The notes under the pieces were generated by a model that saw nothing but the letters and a program-made list of their open reading frames with translations, did no database searches and had not been told where the DNA came from. A stretch of DNA of 64,000 nt. Origin: Ixodes scapularis. Lineage: Eukaryota > Arthropoda > Arachnida > Ixodida > Ixodidae. This document shows positions 27,001 to 42,000 of this stretch, piece by piece. Numbering within the stretch: position 1 is the first letter of the stretch; every line of letters begins with the position of its first letter. Position numbers and translations under genes: made by a program. Where the stretch lies: contig NW_024609884.1 in NCBI RefSeq assembly GCF_016920785.2, forward strand, positions 87,536,069-87,600,068, written 5' to 3'.

Positions 27001-30000
27001 CTCAGTGTGCATTTGGCGGCAGCCAAACTGCCTACAGATCCTATGAAGGTTTGCGGGCTTTCTGGAGCACCAAAGCGGCGCAGGAGTGACGTTGGCAGGC
27101 ACGACAAAGTAATGAAGGAGGAGCGATGGACGCAGCTGCAAAACGAGAGCACCAGACCGCGACAGGAAGCCAGTTGCCATCGCACAGCGGCCGGCAGTTC
27201 AAACACGAGTGTACGGACAACATGTTTGGTTGCGACAGGTTGGAGTTTCGCACGGACGTAAGGTTAGGTGTTCTAAATGTTGTGCACACGGTGGCTCTGC
27301 ATTTAGAACACCTTTGTGAATGCCAAGGAAACGGCCAACTTTTAGCACACAGTGTGTTTTATGCGGGTTTTCTATGAAAAAATTGTCATAAACGAGCGTT
27401 GTAACGAGTGTCATTACAAGCGTCATGACCGAGTGACACGCTGGGAGCTAAGGTTATATACAGGGTGAGAAAACGTGATTGCGTTTTAAGACAAGGACAG
27501 AGGAAAAACGGACACCACAGAGCGCTAACTTTCAACTGATAAATCAGTTGAAAGTTAGCGCTCTGTGGTGTCTGCTCTTACTCTGTCCTTGTCTTAAAGC
27601 GCAATCATGTTTTCTCACATACAATACCAACTCGCCCAACAATCGGCACTTGTTATATACAGGGTGTTTCATATAAGAGTGGCACTATTTAAAATAAAAG
27701 GGAACTTGAAATAAAGATGCGATTCCTTTGGGATTACGTTGTCCACGGTGGTGGACGTAAGGACGCCAGTGCAAATTGCTCATTAGATACTTAATTAACA
27801 ATAAGTCGTTAATTAAATTTTTAGCCTTTTGTTTTAGATAGCATGTTAGAGATTTGCAGCCCGTCGTTTACTGAGGCTTAAGTAGTTGAGAGATCTCAGA
27901 AAAAAATTTGACTTTGTGTTATTGAGTGACGAATTTTGGCAATCACAGCAGCAGGAAATTGAAACTAACTCAGAAAGAGCATGCCAGGAGCGAAACAGTT
28001 TTGCTGCCGAAGAGGCATCAGGCTGTGATGTGGGGTGATGCTTAAGTTGCTGTGAACACATGACCAAAAGCTATGGCCCAATCCCAAATTGGCTTGTGGG
28101 AGCAGGTAGCAAGCTGATTGGGAAAAACATAAATGATTGGAAACGACATTTATACTCGAGAACTAGGGGTTGTATTACCGGTTTAGAAATAATTGAAATG
28201 CCACATGATGGGTGCTACACCTGCTTTAAAAAAAATTACGGTATCAAACTTTTAAAAAAATTGGACCTTTTAATTTTTTTACTTGTACTTGCAACAGCGT
28301 CGCTTGTGGTGACATAATTTAGAAATTTAGTAGGGCGGAAACCTTCAAGTTCTTGGACCAGTAGGTAGTTTACCTAAGGACTGTGGTAGCGCCAATCTGA
28401 TAGTTGAAGTAAAACGGGCGCAAGAGAATTAATGCAGCGCAACTCTAGATGTGTCTTCTGACCTGCAGCCTGATCTTCTGCCTTTGTGTTTGCAGTTTGA
28501 CCCGGTGGTGAGTGGGACCCTGTGTTGAGCGGCGCTGCCCTGACAGCTCCCCACCGTGCAGGCATACCGCATGGAGAGGCTGATAGACCCTGAGCTGAGT
28601 GCCAGCCCCGTGGTTGTCCCACACCACAGGGGGCGCAAGCGCATGCACCTGGGTGAGATGACGTCCCACAAAGATGACACGCCACTAGCAGAGTCCGTCA
28701 AGCAATGCCAGCGCATTTTCATTGCCACACGATTCGCGCCAAAGTTCTTACCCTGCTACGTTCACATAGGGTGCGTACCGCACGAATCGCGCTTCTCACT
28801 GGCTGCCGGTGTATTAAGGAGGAAGGACACCCACGAAGTGGACACCATGCAAAGCATGATTTGTGCAGTGTGTGCTGTTTTCACAAAGTGTAGCATGTTC
28901 GATATACACTGCGTGTCGTACGACAACGAAAGCACGCTTGTGTCGCGCATGCTACTCTGGAAATGCTGAATTGCAATAATCATCGTCTCCTCTCTAGATC
29001 ATTAAAATGAAACTTGCGCTAACAACTTGAAAAGGAACCTTATAGAAATTTCAGAGTAGCAGCTTGCAATTCGCTTCAGCTTCAGGATTCTTCAGCCCTG
29101 AGAAAGCTGAATAAACTAAGCGAAACAATGCCTGCCACTAGTCTGAGGCTTTCAGGAGGTTCTTTTTCAGGTTCTTCCCACTTGCTTCAACCATACCTTT
29201 GTGTTTTGCTTACGGCGTTACACTTACAATTGTGCCTGTCCCTGGGAACGTTGCATCTCTAGCGTCAAAAGAGACAAAAACAAATTGGCAGCGACTTTTA
29301 TATTTAAAGTCCTTTAATGCATGGAATGCAGTATTTAAGGAGCAATATTTTAGATTTGTTTAGAAGACATTACCGTAATATTCAGTCATTGTTCACCCCC
29401 CTGCCACCTGAAATTCATAAGAAAAGTGGGGTGGGCCAAGTCTCGGTGGGTAAGCACAAAAAGATTAAAAAAAGCTAAAAAAAAAACAACAAAAAAACGC
29501 TTGTTTTTAGGAACGTATCTAGCGCAGCTGCACAAGAGATATATTTAACTCAAAACTCGAATTAGTTTTATCGTTTTATAGAAGAAATGCTCACAAAAAA
29601 CTGTTTTGCTATCCCAAAGTCTGTTGCTTGCATATGTTTGATGAACATCGCCAACCGGCATAGAGCGCAAATGCTTGTTCCATGAAAGCACTTTTCTAAA
29701 ACTGCCATGTTCCCTTTGTTAGTAAAAAAAAAAAAAAATAAAGAGTCAACAAGAAAATCAAAATTTGAGCGAGTGCGCGAGCGGGCGAGAGAAGTGACGA
29801 AGAGCGATGCTGGGGAAGCCTGCAATCGCGTTGGCTAATACCTTGGCGTCGGGCCAAGTCGGCCGCTTTGTCAATCGCAAGAAGCAGGCTCTTGCGCAAC
29901 TTTCTTGTTTGGTGCGTACATGTGTGCATCCATGCACGGCGTGCTATCAAAGTGGGTTGAGGCGGCGTTGTTGTGTTGCATGGACGGCAACAGAGCTCAA

Positions 30001-33000
30001 GATGGGACGCTTTACGAACATCTGCATGCCGCATTACAGCAAATCTTCATTTACTCGATGGCTTTGTCTCGATCATCGCACAGCCTTACCAACCGCGGTC
30101 GCGACGTTCAGGGAGAATGATTGGCTATTCGCCGTGTACAGTAAAACCCCGTTATAACAAAATGGGATATAACAAACTAATGGATATAACAAAGCAATTA
30201 TAATTCCCCTTGCTTGCTAATAGTGGGAAGAAATGGACATTGGCTATAACAAACTAATGGTTATAACGAAATAATTATGACCACTCCTTCAACTTTGTTA
30301 TAACGAGGTTTTACTGTATTTCGGTGGAGACGGACTTTGACCTTCCACCTTGAACTTACGCTCCGCGGTTGCATTCCAGTATATGGGGCGTGCGCTGAAC
30401 TCGCAGTTTCTGAATGGGTTACCAATTGTGTTATCTTTTCGATTTTTTTTTTTTTTTTTTTGGCTGATCAAACTTTTTTATAAGCAGAACAAAGTTTTGT
30501 TTTGTTATCTTCATCGTTTTCCTTTCCATGCATGTACTCTGACTTCGGGGTCGCGGAAATCGGGGAGGAAATGCGTGAACAAAGTGAAGTGTCTTTCCCT
30601 TCTTCGTTTTACTTTGTCAAGGACGTCCTCCAACCGTAAGGTTTGCAGCTGCGCCATTCAGGTAGGATGAATGTTCGCGTACTGCGGAGTCTGCATTGGG
30701 GTATTTGTAAGGGTGAACGATCGCTCAGTGTCTTTCTGGAAATCGATATTCGCCCAAAAATTGGGGTGTGCGATGACTCGGGGATGGGCGATGACTCAGG
30801 ATATTACGTTAAATGTCGCATGACGTTATGGTACCAAGTCATGGTGTCGTTAAACCTGACGTCACGCGACTTGGTCACGTGACATGACGTCATGTTTCAC
30901 CGCAACTTGATACCCAACGTTACTATATCCAATATCATTGTTGACCGGTTGTTCCAACAGGTCCTGCCATGGGGTATCCATGGATGCACGGTCGGGTAAA
31001 GTCCTGGGAGTAGTGTTCCGTGCTTGAAAAAACATTCAACGCCATGAAACGACGTTGAATTTAAATGTGGCACACTGTACATTGTTTCAGATATCAGTCA
31101 TAGTCAATATAGATTAGAACACAAGTAAGTTGGGTGTACGTATTGGAACTTTGTCTATCCGGTCCCACCAGAGTGGGCAGGCCGCTGGCGACACGCACGC
31201 AAGCAGAATGCCGCACACACTCGCATGTAATCTCACTGAGCCAGAAGCTACTTTGTTGCGGTCTAATTTCAAGTACAGAAGCGGTTCAGTTCGTTCAGTC
31301 TCTCCCCTGCCAAGCTTACTGGCGTAGTGACGGTGATCACAATGTTGACGTGGTTGCTTGAATCGCCCCTGAGTGACAACAGTCGAGTGTGACTCAAGGA
31401 TTGAATGCGAGCACCGTGTGAGTGCTCGAAAACTGCAGTCACGGCTCTAGTGGACATTCAGGCTGGGGCTCGTGTGCAATGGCTGCGTGATGGCATAATC
31501 CAAACTCTAACAATGCCCACTGAACACTCTTCCACCCGGCTCAAAAACAGCGTTCCTTGGACTGATTCCGGCAACTGTTCACCACTCCACAGTGCCTCCC
31601 TCGCAACCGAGAGGACCAGATCCCCATTAGAGTGTGCCACAGCCGCCACCGACAACAAGGGTGGGAATGTAGGTTTCTGAGCGGCCTTCTGGGCTGGTTA
31701 GGGTGACTCGGCCTATGGGCATTGTGCCACTTGAGCCCCGGTCGTTGCACCAGGCAGTACCGATACCCGCTCAAAGCCAAAGCCCAGCACAGCACTTGAG
31801 GAGAACACTGCTGCTTCCTCTCTTGACTAAAAGCGTGGGTCCGTCCACACACCAGAGTTGGGAGCTTTTTGGCAGTCGATTTTGTTAACAGTGTGACCCT
31901 TTTAAAGGCAGCACTCTCCTTCCCCGAGACACACTTCCACTAGATAGGGAGTTTGAAGGGAAGCTGGAAGCAGCTTTAGTGGGACCGACGTGATCACTAT
32001 TCAAATTTTGCCGTAGCTCCGGCTCCTGCTGCCTGCCTAGCGTAGCAGAGGAAAGGAGGAAGAAGGAAAACTAGCTAAAGCGTCGTCATCGATTGCGTCA
32101 GGTGACCCTCGCTCGCCTTTCAGTTGGCTCGGAGGTGCCAACGATGACATTGCAATTTTTTTGACGGGTAACAGGCGGCACATACATTTGCCGCATGCTC
32201 TGTGACAAGTGCTGCATGTTTACTGGAAATAAAGGCGATTTACGCAGGATCCCTATAACCGAAATCAGAATGACAAAAACCAACAGGAGGCCTCTCCTAA
32301 CTCAGCATTTTGGAAAGGGCTTTTGCTTCCCTTTAGATGTGGGACGTGCTGCATGGCGCGCTACTTTCATTGGTTGTGCAGCATCACACATAAGCTGTTA
32401 AAAAACACACAACCTATTAAAAAATAAATGTTTCTACCTGGTTAGGACAAGCAAATGTCAAAATAAATGTTTGTAGAAAAAACTTTTTTTTTTTTTTCCC
32501 ATTATTTATGTTGCAATATAAATTATTTGATTTGCGGGCAAAACTGAAATTGTACCCCTGTGGGATGATGATGATAGCGTTTGTACCCAACTAGTGTGCA
32601 CTCTGTGTTTGCTGGACCTTTGAGCGCACACTAGTCAGGTACAAACGCTGTCATCATCATTCCACAAGGCTACAATTTCGGTTTCACCTGCAAATTGAAT
32701 AGTTTGTATTGTAATGTAACATAAATATTGGGAAAAAAAATTTTTTTTCTACAAACATTTATTTTGAGACATGTCTGTCCTAACCAGGTAGAAAAAAAAA
32801 TGTTTTTTTTCCCTAGGTTTAGTGTTTCTTAAGTGCACTTGAAAGAGAGTAAGCGAGCAAGGGGGGAGACACAACCAAAGGAACAGTAAAGGCCAAAGGA
32901 GATTAAAGGAGATTGAGGTAGAGGACTTGATGAGACTGCTGCCAATACTAAAGGCATCGGTGACATCCAATGCCAGATCCTCGGCTCTTCCCTGCATCAC

Positions 33001-36000
33001 TGCAGTGCACACGGTGGCTTTCGCACCGACCTTGCAATGCTTGCATTCTGTGCATGAAGTGCAGACATGGGTGCTACACGGGGCTTTGAATGAACTGACT
33101 TATCATTGAGCAACATTACTAACTCGTGTGTGGGGAGTCACTTCATGGCAGCTGCGCTTTTCGGTATTTTGTGCACAAATTACGAGCATTCAAGAGGCGC
33201 TTTTCCTTCCTTTGCTTCTTTGACCCTCTGCAGTGTCCAGTTATTGAATGCTGTATTCTTTTGCATGGACACCTACGACTGCTATGTCAGGACCTAACAA
33301 AAAAGATGCTGAGTAGTGCAATAGTTTCGCTGGCAAAATCAAAAGCCTCAAACAAAAGGTGAAGTCGGTGTAGCTGCCTATTGCTTCGGGGAGCTTGAAC
33401 TATTATAAAATGATCAACAAGTCAATTGCTGCTGCCCGGCCATTTGTTGACCTTGCAAAAGACTTATTTATAAAAAAAAAAAATGAATAGGTAGCAAACT
33501 GAAGCGAAGTAGTAGGTTATTAATTCATCTTACGAGCTATACTGAAAGTTGACAGGAAAGCACATCTATGCAACTCTATCAAAGAAACAGGTGCGATTGT
33601 GTAGCTATCTGGAATGCTTGGTTTGCACGAGGTGCAAAGAAAGCATCTTTTGATGGACTCATGTTTGGGTCTCCCATAATACCAGTGTTGCGTCTGAAGC
33701 TTGGTTTCTAACCAATGAGAGAACCCACTGGCACTATCTGTTGGGTAGCCTTGGAACGTTTTCCATCTATGACTAGACTCAAGGTTTTGCTGTATTTGCG
33801 AGATCAAATCAATGCACGGTCACACGTTATCATAATTATCTCAAGCTCACGGTGAATAGACACAAAGATGGAAAGTGTTCCAGGGCTGCCCAATATATGG
33901 CGCCGGTGGGTTCTCGCGTTGGTTACATAGCATACTCGATCAAACTGAAATGAGAATGCCTGAACCGGCCTTTTCCTGATAGCCGAACAAAGTGGATTTC
34001 TAAGTCAAAATGTTGCCATCTGTCGCACTCCTGGAAGGCATGAAAATACTCGTTGATGTATACTTATTATTTGGACGTTTTTCCTCGTAACAGCCATTTA
34101 ATTATTTCTATGTCCCTCGTCAAAATAGCCGTCCCGTTATTTTTAGGTCTCCCATCCGAATAGAAAATTTTGATGGGTGTTAAGTCTCCCATGAAAGCAT
34201 TACATGTTTTCGTTTGATGGGCGTGGCATTGCTTGGGAAAAATATTGGTGTTCAGCTCGACGCCCAGCTTAAATGCCACCCAACACAATCCGGTTGGGTC
34301 TCGTGTTTACACCCTGACAAAGAAAAATCATGGGCAAGTGAGAAACGAGCCCACCTCTCGGACCCCTTGCACCAAGCGTGCTTCTTTCAAACATATTCCC
34401 ACAGTATCTGAAAGGTAAGTTTGAAGTCGTAACTTCTTATTCTATGCAGCTAGGGGCCTGTGAAATGGAAAATTCCCTGCAAGGAACGTTGTGACGATGG
34501 GTTGAATTTACACCATTACAATAATGCAAATTGATTGCACCGCAGAGTAGCTCATTATATGAATGCAGGAAAGGTCATACCAGAAGACCTGTTGTGCCGC
34601 TTTTCTATACCCACAATGATCTGGGTAAAATCTTGTAAATATAGTGCATTGGCTGTTTTGACAGGGGACGTCGAAATAACAAAATGGCTATTTTGATGGA
34701 GAATGCTAAAATAAAATTCTCTTTTAACTGGGGACGTTAAAATAATAATATAAAATTATTGTGTTTTCTGAAAGTGCCGTCACAAACATGAAGGAAACAC
34801 CTCCCGTTATTTTGATGACGGACGGAGAAGGGTAGTCGCTGCCTCAAGTTTTTTATTGAAGCACATCGCAGCTTTGTCCCGGGCAATTCTGGTCCTGTCC
34901 ACACGGGGTATCTCTTCGCTGCCAACGGGCTAAATGAGCATATGGGTGGCACTGCACGCGATAGCAGAGGACAAATACATCTTTTCGGTTCTCAACTCGC
35001 GATTCAGTTTCGTGAGTTTCTGTTAGTTCTTGTGGCCCACCTTTGGACTGAGAAATGTTGAGGAAAATATTTTGTTGGTATATTCTGCTCTGAGGAGAAA
35101 AACATGACAAACTACAGAGTGTCCCCCAAAAAAGATTTACGCCATTTTTTTTTCATAGAAAAAAAATAAACTATGCATTGCCAGGCGCTCGTTCTCCGCC
35201 CAGATGTAGTGCTAGCAGTCCGAACCAGATTCCAAAGTTTCAGAACTAACCGTTATCTTATTCAAAACTTATAAGTGATTCTCTGAAAATTTCAATGGGA
35301 AAATGGCGGCCGACAGAGCTCTCGAATACAGGAAGGGGTCCCTTCAGTTACAAAGAATGGGCCTCGTTTTCCCGTTGAAATTTTTCAGAAAATTATAACT
35401 TTTAAACAAAATAACAGTTAGTTCTGAAACTTTGGCATCAGGTTCGGACCGCTAGCGTCGTATTTGGGCGGAAAATAGGCATTCAGTGACGTGTAGTTCA
35501 TTTTTGCGGTGAAAAAAACTAACTTTTTTTTTTGGAACACGCCATAATTTGAAGCTTTTGGAATTGTGGCAAGTGCATCCTCGGAGTGTGCGCCTTTACG
35601 CTGACCTGACGGATGGTGCAGAGCTGAAGGAGAGCCTCCGCCGGGTGGGGACGGACCTGCGCCAGCGTCTGCTGGACTCGTGGCGCTTGACGTGGCACTC
35701 GCTTCACGACCTGGCCCACGGTGCGTCGGCCAGCTCATCGGCCTCCCTGGCAACGATCGATGACAACTCGGGCAAGTATCCTCTTTCGTTTCTTGCAGCC
35801 GGTTCAGGGTGTGCCACGAGGGTTGTTTAGAGCCACTGTAGTTGATTCCCAGAGTAAGGACGATAGGCGAATGTGTTAGACACATGATGCCAAAAGCAGT
35901 TGTGGTCTTCTCCGTTTTGTTCCTGGAAAGTGCCGTGGCAATGGGATAGGTAGCATTGCCCAGTGGCCGTTTTACGAGTTTTAATGCGAAACCATTAACT

Positions 36001-39000
36001 GGTCCCATGGAGCGAGCCGACGTCATCAGCTTTGAAGCTGCGCCAAACAGAGCTAAACTTCCCTCTCTCAATGGAGCGAAGGGAAACCGCGACCTGAAGG
36101 CTCCCAGTTTTGAAGCCGCACCAACAGCCACACCAACAGCCGCATCAAACGGCAGCTAAATTCACCTTTGCAAAGGGGCAAAGTGAAGACGTGATCTGAA
36201 ACCTCTCAGCTTTGAAGCCACGCAAAACGGCAGCTAAATTCACCTTTCCAAAAGGGGCAAAGTGGAGCCGATTTATGATGGATAGTCTCCTATTGGCTGG
36301 CACACGTCATCAAGGAATGAGGTTCCCATTGGCTCTCGTGCGGCGTAGTTCCAAAAACCGCCACCAGAGAAGCCCTCTCCATGGTGGCGCAGCGCACGCA
36401 GCGGCCTGGTGAGGAGCGGCGTTGCGGGCCTGGCCCCAGAGCCCATCCAAGCAAACTCCACAGAGGTTGTACGGCCAAGCTTAGTGCGGCGCGGCCACTT
36501 CACGAGAGCATGCACTCGACCGTCGGCAGTGCCGAAACGTGGCCGTCCACGCCATTGTGTTGCAGATGAACTAAGGGAGTGGAAGAACAACATTCATGCT
36601 TTTGCGTTCACAACTCATAAGAAGTGCTTAGGTGTCCTTGGACTTTTCCCCTCTATGAAAGATGTGCTTTAGGAGATTTGATTTTAGTTGGTGTGCTTTA
36701 ATTAGGATGTTTGCTTTAGGGGCTTTTGTAGCTCTGTTCGTCCAAGCATGTTTTTTTAAGTTTGACATCATACAGTGATGTGAATATTGGTATGAATTAT
36801 TGGACATTGGACAAACAGAGAAGCGGTTATAAGATGAAGTCTACCGCAGATTTCTATTGCTCTTGCCAGTTAGTATATGTTTTTTATGTTTACGGAGGTA
36901 TTCTGTTCCCTCATTCATCCATACGCACGGTACTGGTACTTGTCGACTCAGTCAACCACGTTCTTGTACCTAGAGGTCTTCACGCTCGTTGTCATTAAAA
37001 ATCACTATTGCGCATGATTATGCTGCCCAGTACTGGCCACACCAAGACAGGTCACAGATGTCTGTACTGCACACAGTTTAACGGCTGCTCTATGCATGCT
37101 GGCCAGAGGGGGGGGTGATTAAAGTGAACTATGTAGCAATCTGTTCAAAGTGCAAATGTAACAGTTATTATAGTTATCCTATTTAAGTTCAATTTTGAAG
37201 TTGTTGTCCACCTCTAGTTTGGTTTCAGTAGCCCTATAAAACACGAGTTCTCAAACTCAATTCCTAGGGACCCAGTCATTTGTCAAGCTCCCAAATTTCC
37301 TCGACCCTCCGTGCCCTTGAGTAAAGTGTATTTTCTGAGCTCTGTTTTAGCAGACCCGAGCCAGACATTTGTGCCATAACTGTGGGCCAAACTCTCCTCA
37401 ATAATACCTGCATTATTAGTTGCAACGTGCATGAGCTTTTGCACTGCTTTGCCACATGTATGCCGAGACTGTGGGGGTTTGTCAGTGGCCATTTGGTGCT
37501 GGAAGGGGTTCCTCCAGATGGAAAAGTTTGAGAATTCCTGCTCTAAAGGAAGTAGCACTTGCAAGGAAGGAAATGCATGAATAAACTATGCATCGCAGAA
37601 AGCTCAGACTCCGTGAGAATGTGACACTAGCGGTTGGTATAGAACGCAAAAGTTTCCATGACGTTGCTTGGATCGAAGGATAGTTAAAAAAGACGAGCCG
37701 ACGTCCACCTAAGCCTAGTAGTATCGTCAAAACGGGAACTGAGATTGTGGATGCATGTGCCATTGATATCGGTGAAAAGAACTTGTCAGCGAGAAAGAAA
37801 ACAATATTTTATTTCTTGCTGACAAGATTTTTCACTGATATAAATACCACATGCATCCACAATCTCAGTTCCTTGTTTTGACAACATTAGGCTTAGGTGG
37901 ACGTCGGCTCATAGAGAAATTTTGTCTTTTTGAATTATCTTTTGATATAAGTGAAGTCATGTTCTCAAAATTTTGTGTTCTATCCCAACCATTAGTGCCA
38001 CCTTCTCACGAAGTTTGAGCTTTCTGCGATGCACAGCTTATTTATGCGAGCCAGAAAACTCGTGGATCTCTTTTCTCACGAATGCGCGGTACTTGTAGGA
38101 AGCTTCTTGAGAATGAAGCGGAAGAATTTGAAACATGTTTGTCTTCTCATAGCTCTCACGTTCAAGTAGTACAAGTGTCTCGCAAACTTTCAAGTATGGA
38201 ACTGGCAATGTCACCTTGCAGCTAGTGAAAGCGGGGCCTGTGCGGAGGCGGAGCCACCTCCCGAGAGCCTGGGCCGGCTGAACGGCGGCCGACGCATAGA
38301 CTATGTGCTGCAGGAGAAGCCCATCGAGAGCTTCAACGAGTACCTCTTTGCTCTGGCCAGCCACGCCTGTTACTGGTGAGCCGAAACCCCCTCCAGAATG
38401 TCCTCTCCAGAGCAACGGGCCAGGGCTCGACGGGCCCGAGCACCTCAACGGTCGTCCTGGCTCCCCAAGAGCCCCTTGGGTTTGCCCTCTCGGCCGTTGG
38501 GCATCTTGAATTGCTTTCCAGGTCTCCATTCGAATGCTCTCGGATCTGCTTCAGTTGCTCACCCTCCCTCGCGTTCCAGTTAGAAGTGGGATGAAAGCTG
38601 CTGAAAGGCATTTCCAGGAAACACAATTTGGCACCAGGAAAAAAGAGAACCTTCTTCAACCACACTCGCTGGGTTTGACGTGTTCATAACCTTGTCAGGT
38701 TCTATTAATTTCAATAGGAACAGCATTCAACGAAGTCCTGTTGGGAATGTCACTCAGTGAGCCAACACTCAAGCCACGAAATATGAGAGCACGTGCTCAG
38801 GCTGATGGCACCAGTGATGTACATGCTGTCTGCTACATTTTCCCTGCTAAAAGACCCACTGCAATGCCAAGCTTATTTGCTGAGCTTGCTTGCTTGGCAC
38901 AGATTGCGAATCAGACAGCGAATCTTTTGGACCTGGGACTTTGGAAGGTTCTATGGGGAAACAATGCTTTCCTCTGGTTGACAATTAAACTAATTGGGAA

Positions 39001-42000
39001 CAGGAAGTCGTCTTAAAATAATAATGGTCTTCATCCAGGACCTCGAAAGTGATGCTACCAATTCTTTTCTATGCCACGCCCTTGTTGTGGTGCTGCACAA
39101 TTTTAATGGATGCTTGATCCACACTTTGATTTACTTCGGATGAGTGCATGGTCTTTATATTTGTGGACATCTAGATACTCGGACAGTTTGAGAGATGGCT
39201 CTACCAAATCAAAGACTGCCCTGTAGTGCCTTTCAGTTCAAAACCTGACGTGGTGGCTTCCTAGTAGTGATATGAGGAGCTATGCATTATTGCATCAAGA
39301 AGTCTTAGGTGCACTTTCCTCCATCCTTTTCCCTTGCTCAGCAAAGAATAATCTTGAATGTTTTCATAAAGCTCTTAGCGTGACCTTGCAATTTCAGATG
39401 ATGAGGTGTCGGGTGAAGATGGTAAATACCAATAAGAGTCAGAAACAACTTCAATTGGGAACTAATGAACTGAGGTCCATTGTCAGTTACCACTTTGTCT
39501 GGCAATCCATGGTGCAGAAATATCTCTTGAAAGGCATTTATGGTGGCTGATGCTCTTGTTGATGTCACTGATATGACTTGCGACCATTTGCTGTATGCAT
39601 CAGTGATGATAAAGTAGTTGTTTTCAGGGTGTAAGTGAGAGGACATTCTCTTTAAGGGGGATATGGCCTGGGAGGGTTAATTTTTGAACCCCTCACTCAA
39701 ATTGATTCAAACTTTCAGGAAGAATAGATTCCTATTAGGAATGATGACATTAAAGTTTCAGCCTTATAAGCCAATTCTCCAACATGCCATGCTTATCAAG
39801 CTCTAGAAAAATGTGGCTTCATTAGGAAATGTATTAAAAAAAAATTGCAATCTACAAAAATATTTTTAATGTGATGCAGAATACCCATAGAGCAATTTAA
39901 GCTAAAAAATAATTGTAGAAAATGTAATTTTGCAGAAAAACAGTAACACCCAAAAAGAACAAAGTTTTTACAAATTTTTGTGTTTTAAAATATTCTGTTA
40001 TTATCATGAAAGAGTGAGTTGAGTTGTTTTCAGGTTATGGGCATCTTAATTTGTTTCTTAGGACAATTCAGTCTAGGACACCCCTGAATGAAGTGTTTAG
40101 ACTTTAAAAACATCAAATGATACATTTTCTCGTACAACATTTCCTGCCAAAAAGTGAAACTGAGAAAAATGCATTTGAAGTTTCAACTTCATGTTTCTCT
40201 ATTTTTTATGAGTTCCAGGCATACAGAATTCACCTGGAGCATAGGTAACACTTTCCTCTTTGAGATTTCATTGTTCCACTGGCAATACCTACCAGCTAGC
40301 ATTGTTGGTGGGAGGTCTAGGCCAATTCGTCGAAAGCCAACTCGCCGACAGCCTATTCGACGTTAAAAATCCAGAAGTCACGTATACTTAATGGAACGCC
40401 CCATGTTCTGTTATCCCAATACCCTTTGTTTGAGAAATGGCTCATATAAAAGAGCACATCCAATCAACAGGGTCAACAGTCGCTTCACAGAAATCTGACC
40501 GAATCCACACGGAGCTCATTTCAGGCACCTTTTGAGGTCTCTCGTGACCGCCGACGACGAGAGAACACACTACATATTACACACTGGTGCCATCTGTCAG
40601 GTACAGTAGGCTCGCGGTAATTCAAACTTTGATATTTCATACTTCTGGTTAATTCAAACAAATTTCAAAATTTTGGTTGTCCCACTATGTTCTTAATGTA
40701 TTTATAAGCCGCTTAATTCGAATGGCATTTTCGTGCAATTCATCCTTTTTGTTCCCGCGGCGTTGAGTGCACTTCTTTCCGAGCAGCGGTGCACTGCATA
40801 TTAGAGAGCCTCAAGTAAGAGTGTGTTCAACTCAAACCATGGAGAGCATTTGCAGTTTAATGGCGGCATTAGAGATAGCGGATTATACCCTTTTTTGCTT
40901 TTAAAAAATGCTTATCCTGTCAGAACAAAAATGGTGTTTAAAGAAAAGTTATTGTATTCTTCGCATGAAATATTCAAGCATCTCCTGGGCTGTTTAGAAG
41001 CGGAGTTACGTTGAAAAACCACCCATAGCCCCAAGACCCACAGCAAAATTTTGCAAATTAATGGTGCCCATAAACATGTCACCCCAGGCGAGCTGTTGAA
41101 CACACTCTTGTGGCACTCTACTGCAGATAAGCAGCATCCGCGAAGCTTGCTTCTCCGCAGCGCACCGCTGCTCGGTGAGGAACACACTCAATGGGGCTCA
41201 AGCAGAGCACACGAGCTATGAAAACGGGCTCCACGCGGAAATTTCTACAGCAACTTGCGCAGACGCCGTGATGTGGCCGCATGGCATAGGTCCACGTCGC
41301 AGCGTCCGTGCAAGTTGCTATGAAAACTGCCGCACAGTGCCCGTTTTCATTGCTCATGTGCCCCCCGCTTAATAGCTCACATTAAAGGGGCCCTGCAATC
41401 ATATTTAAGCGTCTACCTTTTTTGCGGTTTCCACGTCATTTGGAGTTCGGGCAAGCCAGTGGGCACGGAGAGAGTAACTAAATATCACTGGGTCATATTT
41501 TAACCGGACGACGCGGAAACCTCCTCCACCGACGAGGGCGACCCGCGGTACCGAAAGCGCACAAAATGTGACGTATTCGGTCCTGGGCTTACTACTGGTC
41601 ACAGCTGCTAAAACCTTCCTTTTAGTCGAAATACAAAATATAAGTGGAGCGAACAGTTTCAATTATTTATAAAAGTAGTTTTTGTTCAGTATTTTAGATC
41701 AGAAAAGAAACGAATGCAGTTTATAAAGTACGGAAACAAGAAAGGACCCGTCGACATCCCCGCCACCAAGCGGTGGAAAAGGCGGCGCATACTAGAAAGG
41801 AGTAGTGGGATCAGGCGCTCATACGGAAAGGTCCCGAATGTACGCGGCGCCGCTGCGGTCGTATGGACAGGAGGATCCGACCGGCTCCGAGCGTTCCGAA
41901 GGCCTTCGGCGAGAAGCTTTGTCTTGCGGTTTGGCCGTTTCGCGGTATGGCAGCGCTAAGTGGGGCTCCCATTCTGAACTGATCTTTACCCCGTGTTTGC

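Noticed and set aside
31130..31888. Coding-like overlapping ORFs (RVQWLRDG...), possibly an Ig-domain exon
   Set aside because: No conserved Cys/Trp spacing and no consistent splice sites; cannot be supported.
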